From JACOWB01 sp964373665 (GTDB lineage Archaea; Aenigmatarchaeota; Aenigmatarchaeia; CG10238-14; SCSR01), in the NCBI GenBank assembly GCA_964373665.1, contig CAYJVM010000006.1, forward strand, positions 1 to 40,333: a stretch of 40,333 nt of DNA, given 5' to 3'. The notes under the pieces were generated by a model. It was not told where the DNA came from. It saw only the letters and a list, made by a program, of their open reading frames with translations, and ran no database searches. Shown here one piece after another: positions 32,098-40,333 of this stretch. Made by a program: the position numbers and the translations under genes. Positions within the stretch are counted from its first letter, which is position 1. Each line of letters starts with the position of its first letter.

Positions 32098-33112
32098 ATA
32101 CTATCACCTCTTTATCAACAGGCAGTTTATACCATAAATCATTGTATTTCCTAACTAAATTAAGTTTTTCCAACTCTTTAAGTCTTCTGAAAGCAGCCTT
32201 GGAATTTATCTTCATCAATCTTGATATTTCAGATAATCTTTTAGGTTCACCTATAATATCAAGTATCATCTTTTTCCTATTAGAAATTATTATAATGCCT
32301 TTGTCAGCTGTCCAATAGCTTAAACTACCAACACGATAATCATTTGCTTTACCCATCTTTTTCAATTGTATTAATACCTTTGTAATTCTGGCATGAGACC
32401 TTTCCAAGATCTTCGATAGTTCATACGAAGTCTCTGGTTTTCCTTGAATAATCTCTAACAGCATTTTTTTAATTTGGCCTTTGGGATAATGATTTTGTTG
32501 ATAAGTGCCAAACATGTAATTTAATTTTTGTCGCTTTTCTGGATGCAATTTACTTATATCGATTTCAACAAGTTTAGTCAAATTCTTCCTGTTTGATATA
32601 ATGTAAGATCTCTCAATACTTGAATAAGAAAACTTTACTCCTAGATAATTTAATATATCTTCTATTAATTCATTTCTTTTTCCTTGTGCTATTCTTACAA
32701 CCCTCGATTTAGTCCTTTCTATATATTTTATGTTGCCTTCTCCAGCAAAAAACCCCTGAATAATATCAACATAAAGCTCCCTTTTTTTAACTAGGTTTCC
32801 AAGCGTTCTTAGCCAGTCCTTAACCAGTTTTCTTCCGGAGACTCTATAAATAAAATAAGGTCTATTAGCTCTTTTATCGACGTAAAACCTATGTAACACG
32901 TCATGTAGAAGAAAATCTAATTCGGGATTTTTAGAATCAGAGTAGACATAAATCCGTGGTTTATTTTCAAAGAAAAATGTATTGGACAATGTCTTATGAA
33001 AAAATCTTATTAAAGAGTATTGATTATTAGTAAAAGTTATTTCAGCTATGCTGTTTACACTGCCTTCAGCTAGCCACAAACCTATACATTGCGCAATCGA
33101 ACTATTTCTCAT
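32072..33112 (-). CDS. LAGLIDADG endonuclease with C-terminal HTH, next to rnhB
   Basis: 346 residues from ATG 33112, about 25 bases after a TATA element (TTTATATAG). The frame extends to TTG 33151. Two LAGLIDADG-type motifs: CIGLWLAEGSV near residue 10 and IIQGFFAGEGNI near residue 117, with an acidic E in place of D as seen in some enzymes. C-terminal winged-helix segments (ELSKILERSHARITKVLIQL, LSEISRLMKINSKAAFRRLKEL) may add DNA contacts. The last 26 bases overlap rnhB exon 1; its TGA lies within the DEAG codons. AT-rich. A free-standing gene, not intein or intron-embedded. Confidence 0.85.
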   Translation of the reverse strand: MRNSSIAQCIGLWLAEGSVNSIAEITFTNNQYSLIRFFHKTLSNTFFFENKPRIYVYSDSKNPELDFLLHDVLHRFYVDKRANRPYFIYRVSGRKLVKDWLRTLGNLVKKRELYVDIIQGFFAGEGNIKYIERTKSRVVRIAQGKRNELIEDILNYLGVKFSYSSIERSYIISNRKNLTKLVEIDISKLHPEKRQKLNYMFGTYQQNHYPKGQIKKMLLEIIQGKPETSYELSKILERSHARITKVLIQLKKMGKANDYRVGSLSYWTADKGIIIISNRKKMILDIIGEPKRLSEISRLMKINSKAAFRRLKELEKLNLVRKYNDLWYKLPVDKEVIVYRIRNRDR

Positions 33113-33212
33113 AAGCTCATTTAGTAATTTACTATATAAACTTATGTCCAATGAAGGATACCCTACCCAATATCTAAATTAGATAATTAACATCAATTAT
33201 ACATGTGCCTTT

Positions 33213-33344
33213 ATGGTCGCTCTACAGAAAATCATTCATTACTTGTACACAAGAGAAGATATCGAAGAAATTCTGGGTGAACAAGATTGGAAATCTTTGA
33301 GTACGTCATTTCCGAGAAAACTGACAACTTTAGTTGGCAGATGA
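33213..33344 (+). pseudogene. N-terminal fragment of a nuclease paralogue
   Basis: 43 codons ending TGA 33342-33344. The segment REDIEEILGEQDWKSL matches REGGNIEDILDKQDWKSF of the PD-(D/E)xK protein 1.2 kb downstream on the same strand. After this the similarity ends, so the catalytic part is lost. Confidence 0.5.
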
Positions 33345-33370
33345 ATCGGGTGGAAGCTTTTGTCCTATAA

Positions 33371-34088
33371 CTACCTTTCTTTTAAGATACTGCGCCCTTT
33401 AGAGCGCGTGTAGTTCATTAACCTATTACAAGAGTAGGCGACTAGTCTTCGTTCCAATGAGTGCTTGACAGCTTCCATACCTCTCACTAATTCGTACATA
33501 GTTGGTATAGGTTCCTGAAAACTACCGTATACCAGTTTATTCCCATCTGCTTTATGTTTCAGCCGCAGAGTACCTCTTCCTAAAAGCCTTTCTGCATACC
33601 ATTCGTTACTTCCATTGAAAGATATGGGCAGATCTCCTAAGACATCATATACAACATCTGGAGAAGCGTCATAATAATCTGCATTCAATCTTAATTTCGC
33701 AAAATGCGATAGAGGCATTGGGACGACTGGAAAACTATCGAGGCCCGTAATGCAAAAGTGATGTTGTTCTGGTTGCCACCTGGCTTCTGCAACTACCTCA
33801 TTAGTTGGCATGTAGCTTCCAAAAAGTTTCACATCATAGCATGTCAGGCGATTTCTGGGATTGTGATTTTGAAAGTACATGTAAACGCCTGCAACAAATC
33901 CTCTTTCTTTCGCCACCCCCATTTATTCCGGTGGGTCTTCTCAGGATTTCTGCAGGTATTCTACGGTTTGCAATATACTGCAGGGAGTTTTCGATTTCAC
34001 CATCCACCAATTCGTAATTTACATGAACACATGACCATCCAGGCAAATCCGCTAATACGAGTGGCGCTTGCCTATCTTCAATAGACAT
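33371..34088 (-). pseudogene. Hypothetical protein split by a frameshift at a G5 run
   Basis: The first part starts at ATG 34088 (SIEDRQAPLVLADLPGWS...), about 25 bases after TTATAAA. The second part, 33371-33922, starts at an ATG inside AAATGGGGGTGG and is preceded by in-frame TAA. The two frames overlap by 89 bases. A one-base slip in the G5 run would join ...RPTGING and GVAKERGFVAG into one protein of about 240 residues. Two overlapping genes are the alternative. No family recognised; the later part has Y, F and W-rich beta-like segments. Confidence 0.5.
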
Positions 34089-34139
34089 TGTTACATGAGT
34101 TGAAAGAGCTTTATAATTATTGCCCTTTCGAGAAAGATA

Positions 34140-34331
34140 TTACACTAATTCAACTGGCTGTCCACCTGCATTAAATAATGTTTTAATAAAATACCTATCC
34201 GAAGGTTGGAGTATATCTTGAGTGGATAAACTAATTTCTCTGGGATTCTCGACCGCCAAAATTAATGTTTCGCCATCCCACAATTCTATTTTTGGCGAGG
34301 CAAAATTAATGCCGGATTGGTTAAGATGCAC
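34140..34331 (-). CDS. Hypothetical small protein
   Basis: 63 residues from GTG 34331, beginning MHLNQSGINFASPKIELWDGETL. Beta-rich appearance, no membrane segment, no recognised family. It lies 52 bases upstream of the frameshifted gene on the same strand and diverges from the nuclease gene. A defence pair with its neighbours is possible but unsupported. Confidence 0.35.
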   Translation of the reverse strand: MHLNQSGINFASPKIELWDGETLILAVENPREISLSTQDILQPSDRYFIKTLFNAGGQPVELV

Positions 34332-34457
34332 TGGGATTGATTTAATCTGTGTTCAAGATCAAAGTAATGTCTTGACAAGCGCCTCCTGATCTTGCCAAGT
34401 CTTCTACTAACACCCACAATTTTAACTACTGTTTTTAAAATATTTAAGGCAGATTTT

Positions 34458-34937
34458 ATGCAGGATTTACGGGAGATTGAATCACAGTTGCGAGAAGGCG
34501 GAAACATCGAAGATATTTTGGACAAGCAGGACTGGAAAAGTTTTGAAAAAGTTGTTTCTGGCGTGTTTGAAATAAACGGCTTTTCAACTAGGCAAAACTT
34601 TCGCTTCAAAAACAAAAGAAGACATGAGATAGACATAATTGCTATTAGAACCAATAGAATACTTTGCATTGACTGCAAATGGTGGGGAAGGGGGCGATAC
34701 AAAAAATCAGGCCTGAAGCAGGCAGTAATGAAACAGGAGAATAGAGCCCATGAGTTCGAAAAGTTCCTGGAAAATAATCCGATGGCCAGGAGCATCCTAA
34801 AGCTCGGCAAGCACTATTCGGTTCATTCTCTACTGGTTACGCTGCATGAGGAAGGCTTGGTTTTCGAGCAGAAAACTTTTCTAGTGCCAGCATGGAAACT
34901 CAACCAATTTCTGCTGGAAATCGAACGCTATATTTAA
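34458..34937 (+). CDS. PD-(D/E)xK endonuclease-like protein
   Basis: 159 residues from ATG 34458, about 15-20 bases after TTTAAAATATTTAA. The catalytic core RHEIDIIAIRTNRILCIDCKWW gives D59, D72 and K74, with an upstream acid E30 in SFEKVVSGVFE. This is the layout of small RecB/Mrr-like and Hjc-like nucleases. A truncated paralogue lies 1.1 kb upstream. Role in repair, recombination or defence cannot be told; the neighbouring hypotheticals and tbp give no clear hint. Confidence 0.68.
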   Translation: MQDLREIESQLREGGNIEDILDKQDWKSFEKVVSGVFEINGFSTRQNFRFKNKRRHEIDIIAIRTNRILCIDCKWWGRGRYKKSGLKQAVMKQENRAHEFEKFLENNPMARSILKLGKHYSVHSLLVTLHEEGLVFEQKTFLVPAWKLNQFLLEIERYI

Positions 34938-34950
34938 CCTTTTCGAAAGC

Positions 34951-34973
34951 TTTATAAATTTAACTTATAAATA
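34951..34973 (+). promoter_or_regulatory. Tandem TATA boxes before the TBP gene
   Basis: TTTATAAA (from 34951) and TATAAATA (34966-34973) lie 15 bases apart. Start sites from the first would include the GAGGATCC ribosome-binding site before ATG 34995; those from the second would give an almost leaderless mRNA. Since TBP binds such boxes, this may be autoregulatory. Confidence 0.5.
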
Positions 34974-34994
34974 TAACTGGTAGCGAGGATCCTG

Positions 34995-35564
34995 ATGGTA
35001 TTTGACTTTAAAATAAGAATCGAAAACATTGTTGCTTCTGCGTCCCTGAATGTCGTAATACCTTTAGAAAAGATTGTTTCAAAGCTTGAGGGCATGGAAT
35101 ACGAACCCGAACAGTTTCCAGGGCTTGTCTACAGGATGACCAAGCCGAAGGCAGCTGCTTTAATCTTCGGCTCAGGCAAAATAGTATGCACAGGTGCTAG
35201 AAGCATATCTGATGTGAAGATTGTTTTCAAGAAAGTCATAAAAATTGTAGAATCTGTAAGGGTCAAAGTCCCGAAAATCTACAAGATGCAGGTAGAGAAC
35301 ATAGTCGCCTCCGCAAAATTGGACGGACTGTTGAATTTGGATAAAATTGCATTCGAACTGGAGAATTCCGAGTACGAACCCGAACAGTTCCCAGGGCTTG
35401 TCTACAGGATGGCATCGCCTAAAGTGGCGTTTCTTTTGTTCGGCTCCGGTAAAGTCGTATGCACTGGTGGAAGGAGCGTCAACGATGTAAAGATTGCTGT
35501 GGACAAACTCAATAAAAGACTGAGGACTCTAAAAGGCGCATTGACAAAGGAACAAGTTAAATAA
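34995..35564 (+). CDS. tbp: TATA-box-binding protein
   Basis: 189 residues made of two direct repeats of about 90. Each has IENIVASA/VENIVASA, EYEPEQFPGLVYRM, and FGSGKIVCTGARS / FGSGKVVCTGGRS. This is the saddle that recruits RNA polymerase with TFB. The two repeats are unusually alike in sequence. The short tail ALTKEQVK is not acidic as in some archaea. The start is supported by GAGG 6-7 bases upstream. Confidence 0.97.
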   Translation: MVFDFKIRIENIVASASLNVVIPLEKIVSKLEGMEYEPEQFPGLVYRMTKPKAAALIFGSGKIVCTGARSISDVKIVFKKVIKIVESVRVKVPKIYKMQVENIVASAKLDGLLNLDKIAFELENSEYEPEQFPGLVYRMASPKVAFLLFGSGKVVCTGGRSVNDVKIAVDKLNKRLRTLKGALTKEQVK

Positions 35565-35682
35565 GTCTTTCCTAAATATCGGTTAAATGTTGCCAAAAGG
35601 GAATTCATTGGCTGGCACAAACTCAATTCTGAAACATTTCAAAATTAGTAAGGGATTTATTTCATAGAGGACATTGCTATTC

Positions 35683-38600
35683 ATGGAAAACGCTGATCTT
35701 CTAGAAAAGTTCGCAGACTTTTTCAACGAGTTTTACAAAGACGAATTAACACAATTGTCAATGGAAGGAAAGAAGGCTCTTGAGGTCGATTTCTCCAAGC
35801 TGGAAAAGTTCGACGTGAACGTTGCCGACTATCTTCTTGAAAATCCAGCCGAAACCATGGAAATTGCACAAAAGGCTGTTAAGCAAATCGACGCCGGGCC
35901 TTTACACGAGAATTTTCGAATAAGATTTTTCAACGTAGCCTCAAGCCACGAAATAAGAATACGAAACGTAAGGGCGGAGCATATAGGAAAAATGATTGTT
36001 GTCGACGGGATTATAAAGAGGGCTAGCGAAATCAGGCCTGAAGTCAGCGAGGCAGTTTTTCACTGCTTGGATTGCGGCAGCAACGTAATAATAATCCAGA
36101 CTGAAAGGATATTGAGAACGCCCGTTGAATGCGAGAATCCTGCATGCAAAAACACCAAAGCATTCAAACTGGTTGACCAAAAGCTTTACGATGCACGTTG
36201 GTGTGTCATCGAAGAGCCATTCGAGATAGTTAGCGGAGAGCGTCCGTCTAATCTAATGATTTATTTTAAGGAAGACCTTACGTCCCCTAGAATGCAGAAC
36301 AAAACAGATCCAGGAAACAGGATTAAAGTCGCCGGTATATTGAAAGAGCTTCCCAGACGAATGAAAGGCACAAAGTCGAGGCAGATGGAGATTTACCTTG
36401 ACGCAAACTATGTCGAGTCGGTCGAGGCCGAGTGGGAAGAACTTGAGATCACAACAGAGGACGAGCAAAGAATTATAGAGACTGCTAAAAGTCCGCAGAT
36501 TTACGACAAGCTTATAGGTTCTATAGCTCCGTCTATCTTTGGCAGCGAACCAATAAAGATGGCTGTAGCTTTCCAGCTTTTTGGGGGCGAGTCTCATATC
36601 CAAAAGGACAAGTCGCGTGTAAGGGGCGACATCCACATTTTGTTAGTCGGGGATCCGTCATGTCTAGTAGCCGATGAACGTGTTGTCCTTTCTGACGGCA
36701 CTATTCTTAAGATAGGAAAGATGGGGTCTGAGCATTTGCAAGACATTAATTACAATGTGCATATGGGCATGGGAAGAACGGTTGGTAAAGCAACGAGATT
36801 TCATATTTATAAAAAGCAACCTATCATAGAAATAGTTACAGAAACTGGAAAATCCATCCAAGGCACGCATAATCAGCCTGTTTTAACTCGAAATAATATG
36901 GAACAAGAATGGAAAAGATTAGACGAAATAAAAATTGGCGATAAAGTAAGATCACTGCCCAAAATCGAGTGCCGTAAGAAAAGTCTTGTTCCATCCAACT
37001 GGAAAGATTATCAGTACTATCACAAAAGTTGGCATACAAAAGTTCCAGAATTTGTCGATGAAGATTTGGCAGGCTTATTCGGCTATATTATAGCTGATGG
37101 TTGGGTAACAAAAACCAGAGTAGGGTTAATTGTAAATAAAGACGAGCAAGATATTTCCCCAAAAATTGAAAGCATGGTAAAAAAATGTTTCGACTCACCG
37201 ATTAGTAGCTACATGCATAAAAATGCAAGTTCAAAAGTAGTTTATTATCAACTTAATCGAGGCCATGTCGCAAAACTCCTTTCATTTCTAAATGAAAAGA
37301 GAGTACCAGATTCTATATTTCAGTCAAGGGACTCCGTAGTAGCAGCGTTTCTGAGATGGTTATACGAAGGTGATGGAACTGTTTTTTCTAAGGGACGCGG
37401 TAGGTTATCTGCCAGCTTGAAATCAAGCAATTTGGAACTTCTCAGAGATGTTCAAATGCTGTTATTGCGATTCGGCATACATTCAAGAATTCTATGGGAA
37501 AATACTCCACAAAGTGCAACAATCAAAGGTAGAAAAATAGCGTGCAAACCATCGGGTTCGTTGGTGATTAGACGCTCCGAATCAGTTATAAAATTCTCTC
37601 GCTATATAGGTTTTGTCAGCAGGAAAAAAAAGCAAAAACTAAAAGATGCAGTCAAGTACGCCAAGTCGCATGTTCATAGAATACATAAAGAATTAACAGA
37701 AAAAGTTGTTCAGATAAACAAATTATCGCCCCAAGACGTGTTTGACGTAGAAGTGCCTAAATACAATAAATTTATCGCAAATGGTATAGTGGTGCATAAC
37801 ACGGCTAAGAGCGCATTAATGAAAGTCGTATCAACACTAATTCCGCGTGGTAGATATGTCTCGGGTAAGGGTGTGACGCAAGCTGGTTTAACTGCATCTG
37901 TCATTAGAGATGAAGAGTTTCTAGGCGGGTGGGTCTTGGAAGCTGGCGCGCTGGTTCTCAGCAATCGCTCAATGGTCAGCATTGACGAATTTGAAAAGAT
38001 AGAAAAAAATGATCAAGTGGCATTGCACGAAGCGATGGAGCAGCAGACAATCAGCATAGCTAAGGCCAACATAGTTGCGACATTGCCTGCCAAAACCGCA
38101 ATTCTGGGCGGGGGAAATCCGAAGCTGGGGAGGTTCGACCCATACCTTCCTATTAAAGAGCAGGTGGACATACCGGAGACATTGTTGACAAGATTTGATT
38201 TAAAATTTGCCCTGCGCGACATACCCAATCCCGAGCAAGATTTGAAAATAGCCGACCACATTCTGCAGGCTCGGCATTACGGCGAAGTGGAAATAAAACC
38301 GGCGATTGAGCCTGAATTTCTGCGAAAGTACATAGCTTATGCCAGAAAGAATTGCCGCCCAAAACTCACAAAGGAAGCTGGCGAAGCAATTAAAAACTTT
38401 TATCTGGCGCTGCGGGGGAAATCCGGCGAAGACTCGCCGATTTCAATCACCCCGCGACAGTACGAGGCTCTGATCAGGTTGTCAGAAGCGTCTGCAAAGG
38501 TCCAGTTAAGAGATGAAGTTACTGCGGAGGACTCGCTGCGCGGGATCGAGCTTATGAAAACCTCTCTGAGGCAGTTCGGCTTTGAGCCCGAGACAGGCGA

Positions 38601-38838
38601 GATTGACATAGACAGAATGGAGGGGGCGAAAGCAACAGCAGCGCAAAGGAATAAGATCAGGGTAATGCGAGACATAATTGACGATTTGGAAAGAACGTTC
38701 AACAAAGACATACCATTGGACGAATTGCTGAAAAGGGCCAGGGAACAGGGAGTTGAAACTCCAGACGAGATTATCGATAAGATGAAGAGAGAAGGGTGGC
38801 TATTTAGCCCTAGGCACGGAATAGTCAGTAAGGTGTAG
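35683..38838 (+). CDS. mcm: MCM replicative helicase with an intein
   Basis: 1051 residues from ATG 35683. The mature helicase is 671 residues once the 380-residue intein is removed. N-terminal domain with zinc ribbon CLDCG...CENPACK, OB-like region, then the AAA+ core: Walker A LLVGDPS|TAKSALMK (interrupted by the intein after S326), Walker B VSIDEFEKI, sensor GGGNPKLGRFDPY, Arg-finger TRFDLKF and a C-terminal winged helix (...EGWLFSPRHGIVSKV). RPA-like and aIF2-beta genes follow. Without protein splicing the ATPase site would be broken. Confidence 0.97.
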   Translation: MENADLLEKFADFFNEFYKDELTQLSMEGKKALEVDFSKLEKFDVNVADYLLENPAETMEIAQKAVKQIDAGPLHENFRIRFFNVASSHEIRIRNVRAEHIGKMIVVDGIIKRASEIRPEVSEAVFHCLDCGSNVIIIQTERILRTPVECENPACKNTKAFKLVDQKLYDARWCVIEEPFEIVSGERPSNLMIYFKEDLTSPRMQNKTDPGNRIKVAGILKELPRRMKGTKSRQMEIYLDANYVESVEAEWEELEITTEDEQRIIETAKSPQIYDKLIGSIAPSIFGSEPIKMAVAFQLFGGESHIQKDKSRVRGDIHILLVGDPSCLVADERVVLSDGTILKIGKMGSEHLQDINYNVHMGMGRTVGKATRFHIYKKQPIIEIVTETGKSIQGTHNQPVLTRNNMEQEWKRLDEIKIGDKVRSLPKIECRKKSLVPSNWKDYQYYHKSWHTKVPEFVDEDLAGLFGYIIADGWVTKTRVGLIVNKDEQDISPKIESMVKKCFDSPISSYMHKNASSKVVYYQLNRGHVAKLLSFLNEKRVPDSIFQSRDSVVAAFLRWLYEGDGTVFSKGRGRLSASLKSSNLELLRDVQMLLLRFGIHSRILWENTPQSATIKGRKIACKPSGSLVIRRSESVIKFSRYIGFVSRKKKQKLKDAVKYAKSHVHRIHKELTEKVVQINKLSPQDVFDVEVPKYNKFIANGIVVHNTAKSALMKVVSTLIPRGRYVSGKGVTQAGLTASVIRDEEFLGGWVLEAGALVLSNRSMVSIDEFEKIEKNDQVALHEAMEQQTISIAKANIVATLPAKTAILGGGNPKLGRFDPYLPIKEQVDIPETLLTRFDLKFALRDIPNPEQDLKIADHILQARHYGEVEIKPAIEPEFLRKYIAYARKNCRPKLTKEAGEAIKNFYLALRGKSGEDSPISITPRQYEALIRLSEASAKVQLRDEVTAEDSLRGIELMKTSLRQFGFEPETGEIDIDRMEGAKATAAQRNKIRVMRDIIDDLERTFNKDIPLDELLKRAREQGVETPDEIIDKMKREGWLFSPRHGIVSKV
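36661..37800 (+). mobile_element. Intein with LAGLIDADG endonuclease in MCM Walker A
   Basis: 380 residues from Cys1 (CLVADERVVLSDG) to Asn380 (FIANGIVVHN), followed by Thr+1. Splicing blocks: A at the start, B GTHNQP (68-73), F and G DVEVPKYNKFIANGIVVHN. The endonuclease core has LAGLFGYIIADG (136-147) and AAFLRWLYEGDGT (228-240), so it is a full two-motif enzyme. The site GDPS/TAKS is a known intein insertion point in archaeal MCM. The coding is more AT-rich than the exteins. Confidence 0.95.
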
Positions 38839-38839
38839 A

Positions 38840-39556
38840 ATGGAAAGCAAAAGAATGCCGGCAAAAAAAGTCAGGGTATCAGACATTGCTGCAGGAAAAT
38901 ATTTCCACGGCAGCAGGGAAGAGATGAAGGCAGGCTATGTGATAACGCCTTATGGGGGAAAGGTTTCAAGGGTCAACTTGGTGGGGACGGTGATTGAAAA
39001 GTTCGTCAGCGATGAAGGCACTTTGTCATCTATAACTATTGACGACGGGACAGGCGCCATAAGGATAAAATCTTTTGAGGGCGGTTTCGAAAACATCCAG
39101 ATCGGAGACATTGCAAGAACAGTTGGCAAACTGAGGGAATATAACGGAGAGTTGTATGTGGGGCTGGAGATCGTGAGAAAGGAGAGCATCAACTTGGAGA
39201 TCTTGTCCAGGCTCGAGGCGCTGGCTGACGCTGTGAGACAGAAAAAAATAGTCGACGACATAAGGGCAATGTCCAAGCAGGTTGTTGATGAGGAACTGGT
39301 GAATTATGCAAAGGGGACATATTCCATGGACGAGGAGACCCTTTCAGTTATACTAGAAGCAAAGAAAAAAGAAGTTGACTACAAACCTCAAGTCTTGGAG
39401 ATTATAGAAAAGCTGGACGAAGGGAAGGGTGTGGAGATAGCGAAACTGTTTCAATCCATAGAACTCCCAGACAATGTTCTGGAGAAGACTTTGGACGAGC
39501 TCATAAACGATGGAAGCGTATACGAGCCGCAACCGGGATTCCTGAGGAAAATTTAA
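38840..39556 (+). CDS. RPA-like single-strand DNA-binding protein (OB fold and winged helix)
   Basis: 238 residues. An OB fold spans about residues 45-115 (VNLVGTVIEKFVSD...LSSITIDDGTGAIRIKSFEGG...IGDIARTVGKLREYNGELYVGLEIVRK), the RPA32-like DNA-binding module. The C-terminal ~70 residues form a helical/winged-helix segment (VLEIIEKLDEGKGVEIAKLFQSIELPDNVLEKTLDELINDGSVYEP), as in RPA2. It begins one base after the mcm stop, so both are coexpressed. Confidence 0.82.
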   Translation: MESKRMPAKKVRVSDIAAGKYFHGSREEMKAGYVITPYGGKVSRVNLVGTVIEKFVSDEGTLSSITIDDGTGAIRIKSFEGGFENIQIGDIARTVGKLREYNGELYVGLEIVRKESINLEILSRLEALADAVRQKKIVDDIRAMSKQVVDEELVNYAKGTYSMDEETLSVILEAKKKEVDYKPQVLEIIEKLDEGKGVEIAKLFQSIELPDNVLEKTLDELINDGSVYEPQPGFLRKI

Positions 39557-39587
39557 AGCTTGCATCCAAACTTATATCAGGGATTTT

Positions 39588-39998
39588 ATGGAGACAGACT
39601 ATAACAAACTTTTGGAAATTGCGGTAGACAAAATGCCGAAGAAGGTGCAGGACAAGGACAGGTTTCAAGTTCCTCAAGCCATTACGGAGCTCCAGGGAAA
39701 TAAGACATTGATTAGAAACTTTTCTGAGATAGCGGGTACATTGAGGCGGGACGCAAGCCACCTGGCAAAATACCTTTTCAAAGAACTGGCCACCCCAGGC
39801 AGCATTCAGGGAAGCATTCTGACGCTGCAGACAAAGCTTTCTCAAAGCGCTGTCCAGAGGAAGATAGGCAGCTATGTCGCAGAATATGTCTACTGCAAAG
39901 TATGCGGCGAGCCGGACACAAGGTTCGCGAAAGAAGGGAGGATAATTTACATTCATTGCGATGCGTGCGGCGGAAGATCCGCTTACAAAAGCTTTTGA
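39588..39998 (+). CDS. eif2b: Translation initiation factor aIF2 beta subunit
   Basis: 136 residues. Part of the aIF2 heterotrimer that carries initiator Met-tRNA. N-terminal FQVPQAITELQGNKTLIRNFSEIAGTLRRD with KYLFKELATPGSI, then a C-terminal zinc ribbon with C103, C106, C124 and C127 (YCKVCG...HCDACGGR). Slightly truncated at the N-terminus compared with some archaea. A TATA-like CTTATAT lies about 20 bases before the ATG. Confidence 0.95.
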   Translation: METDYNKLLEIAVDKMPKKVQDKDRFQVPQAITELQGNKTLIRNFSEIAGTLRRDASHLAKYLFKELATPGSIQGSILTLQTKLSQSAVQRKIGSYVAEYVYCKVCGEPDTRFAKEGRIIYIHCDACGGRSAYKSF

Positions 39999-40007
39999 TT
40001 GATTGCG

Positions 40008-40310
40008 ATGTACTGGGCCAATCTTTTCACAACGAGAACCGAGATAATTGTCGCTATTTGCGACGAGGATCTTCTGGAAAAGCAAATAGAATTCAAAAAA
40101 CAGGGAGTAATGGTCAAGGTCAGCAAGCATTTCTACGGGGGCAGGCTTGTCGACGAAAGAGTCGTGCTAAGGCTGCTCAAAGAGGCAACCACATGCAACC
40201 TTATAGGGAAAATGGTAGTCAAATTGGCGCTAAACGGCGGTTTTATATCAAAAGAAAACATTATCAATATTGATGGCGTCCCGCACGCGCAGTTCGTCAA
40301 GATCGAATGA
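40008..40310 (+). CDS. DUF424 archaeal protein
   Basis: 100 residues from ATG 40008 (TTG 39999 possible). RTEIIVAICDEDLLEKQIEFK, then HFYGGRLVDERVVLRLLKEATTCNLIGK and INIDGVPHAQFVKI match the archaeal DUF424 family, often encoded next to aIF2 beta. Function unknown. It follows aIF2-beta by 9 bases and is complete within the window. Confidence 0.85.
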   Translation: MYWANLFTTRTEIIVAICDEDLLEKQIEFKKQGVMVKVSKHFYGGRLVDERVVLRLLKEATTCNLIGKMVVKLALNGGFISKENIINIDGVPHAQFVKIE

Positions 40311-40333
40311 TTAATACATTAGTTGAAAATTAC

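Noticed and set aside
35587..35667. 26-codon frame before mcm
   Set aside because: No ribosome-binding site and unremarkable composition; the stretch is more likely the mcm promoter region.
1..40333. CRISPR arrays, rRNA genes and insertion sequences
   Set aside because: No regularly spaced direct repeats, no rRNA sequence and no transposase with inverted ends were seen.

Overview
The window is archaeal. It encodes a TATA-binding protein, MCM helicase, aIF2-beta, diphthamide synthase Dph2, the PCNA-binding repair protein NreA, an archaeal-type AspRS and GatCAB. Many starts lie about 25 bases downstream of a TATA box (leaderless mRNAs), others follow AGGAGG or AGGTGAT ribosome-binding sites. 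The three tRNA genes and one protein gene carry mini-introns with bulge-helix-bulge (BHB) junctions, several at non-canonical positions, which implies a broad-specificity splicing endonuclease. Together with many short genes and tight packing this suggests an uncultivated, possibly DPANN-like archaeon, but I cannot fix the lineage from the sequence.

Layout. 1-654: degraded or non-coding. 655-6514: uppP, a MinD/ParA ATPase, two secreted/anchored surface proteins, a small hypothetical and a DoxX-like protein. 6522-10290: tRNA-Val and tRNA-Ser, each beside a LAGLIDADG endonuclease gene, with a methyltransferase and a cation/proton antiporter between. 10332-13648: small zinc and PRC-barrel proteins, then ftsZ with a downstream 22-residue acidic microprotein, then MgtC. 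13698-15877: gatC-gatA and a membrane protein. 15857-19447: a GH15 glycosidase, a hypothetical and nreA. 19593-23591: cytidine deaminase-like, DEAD-box helicase, inositol monophosphatase, gatB and tRNA-Asn. 23593-28842: METTL5-like methyltransferase, dph2, a frameshifted LAGLIDADG gene, a duplicated dph2 5' fragment, purD and another methyltransferase. 28904-32097: msrA, a SWIM protein, aspS, a membrane protein and rnhB. 32072-34937: a LAGLIDADG gene, hypotheticals and a PD-(D/E)xK nuclease with a truncated paralogue. 34995-40310: tbp, mcm (with intein), an RPA-like OB protein, aIF2-beta and DUF424, an information-processing cluster.

The most striking system is a set of BHB mini-introns associated with LAGLIDADG homing endonuclease genes. 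RNase HII (rnhB) is interrupted by a 34-nt intron inside its catalytic DEAGRG motif; only splicing restores the active site. tRNA-Val has two introns (16 and 15 nt), tRNA-Ser one (19 nt) and tRNA-Asn one (19 nt). All five introns obey the same rule (cut after the second base of each 3-nt bulge) and give normal products. Separate endonuclease genes abut rnhB, tRNA-Val and tRNA-Ser, and two of them run into the 5' end of the interrupted gene. A fourth sits between purD and dph2 with a decayed second copy of the dph2 N-terminus on its far side, and a fifth is inside the MCM intein. Three genes (uppP, gatC, rnhB) appear to lack any AUG/GUG/UUG start upstream of their conserved N-termini and instead have AUA or AUC a few bases after a ribosome-binding motif.
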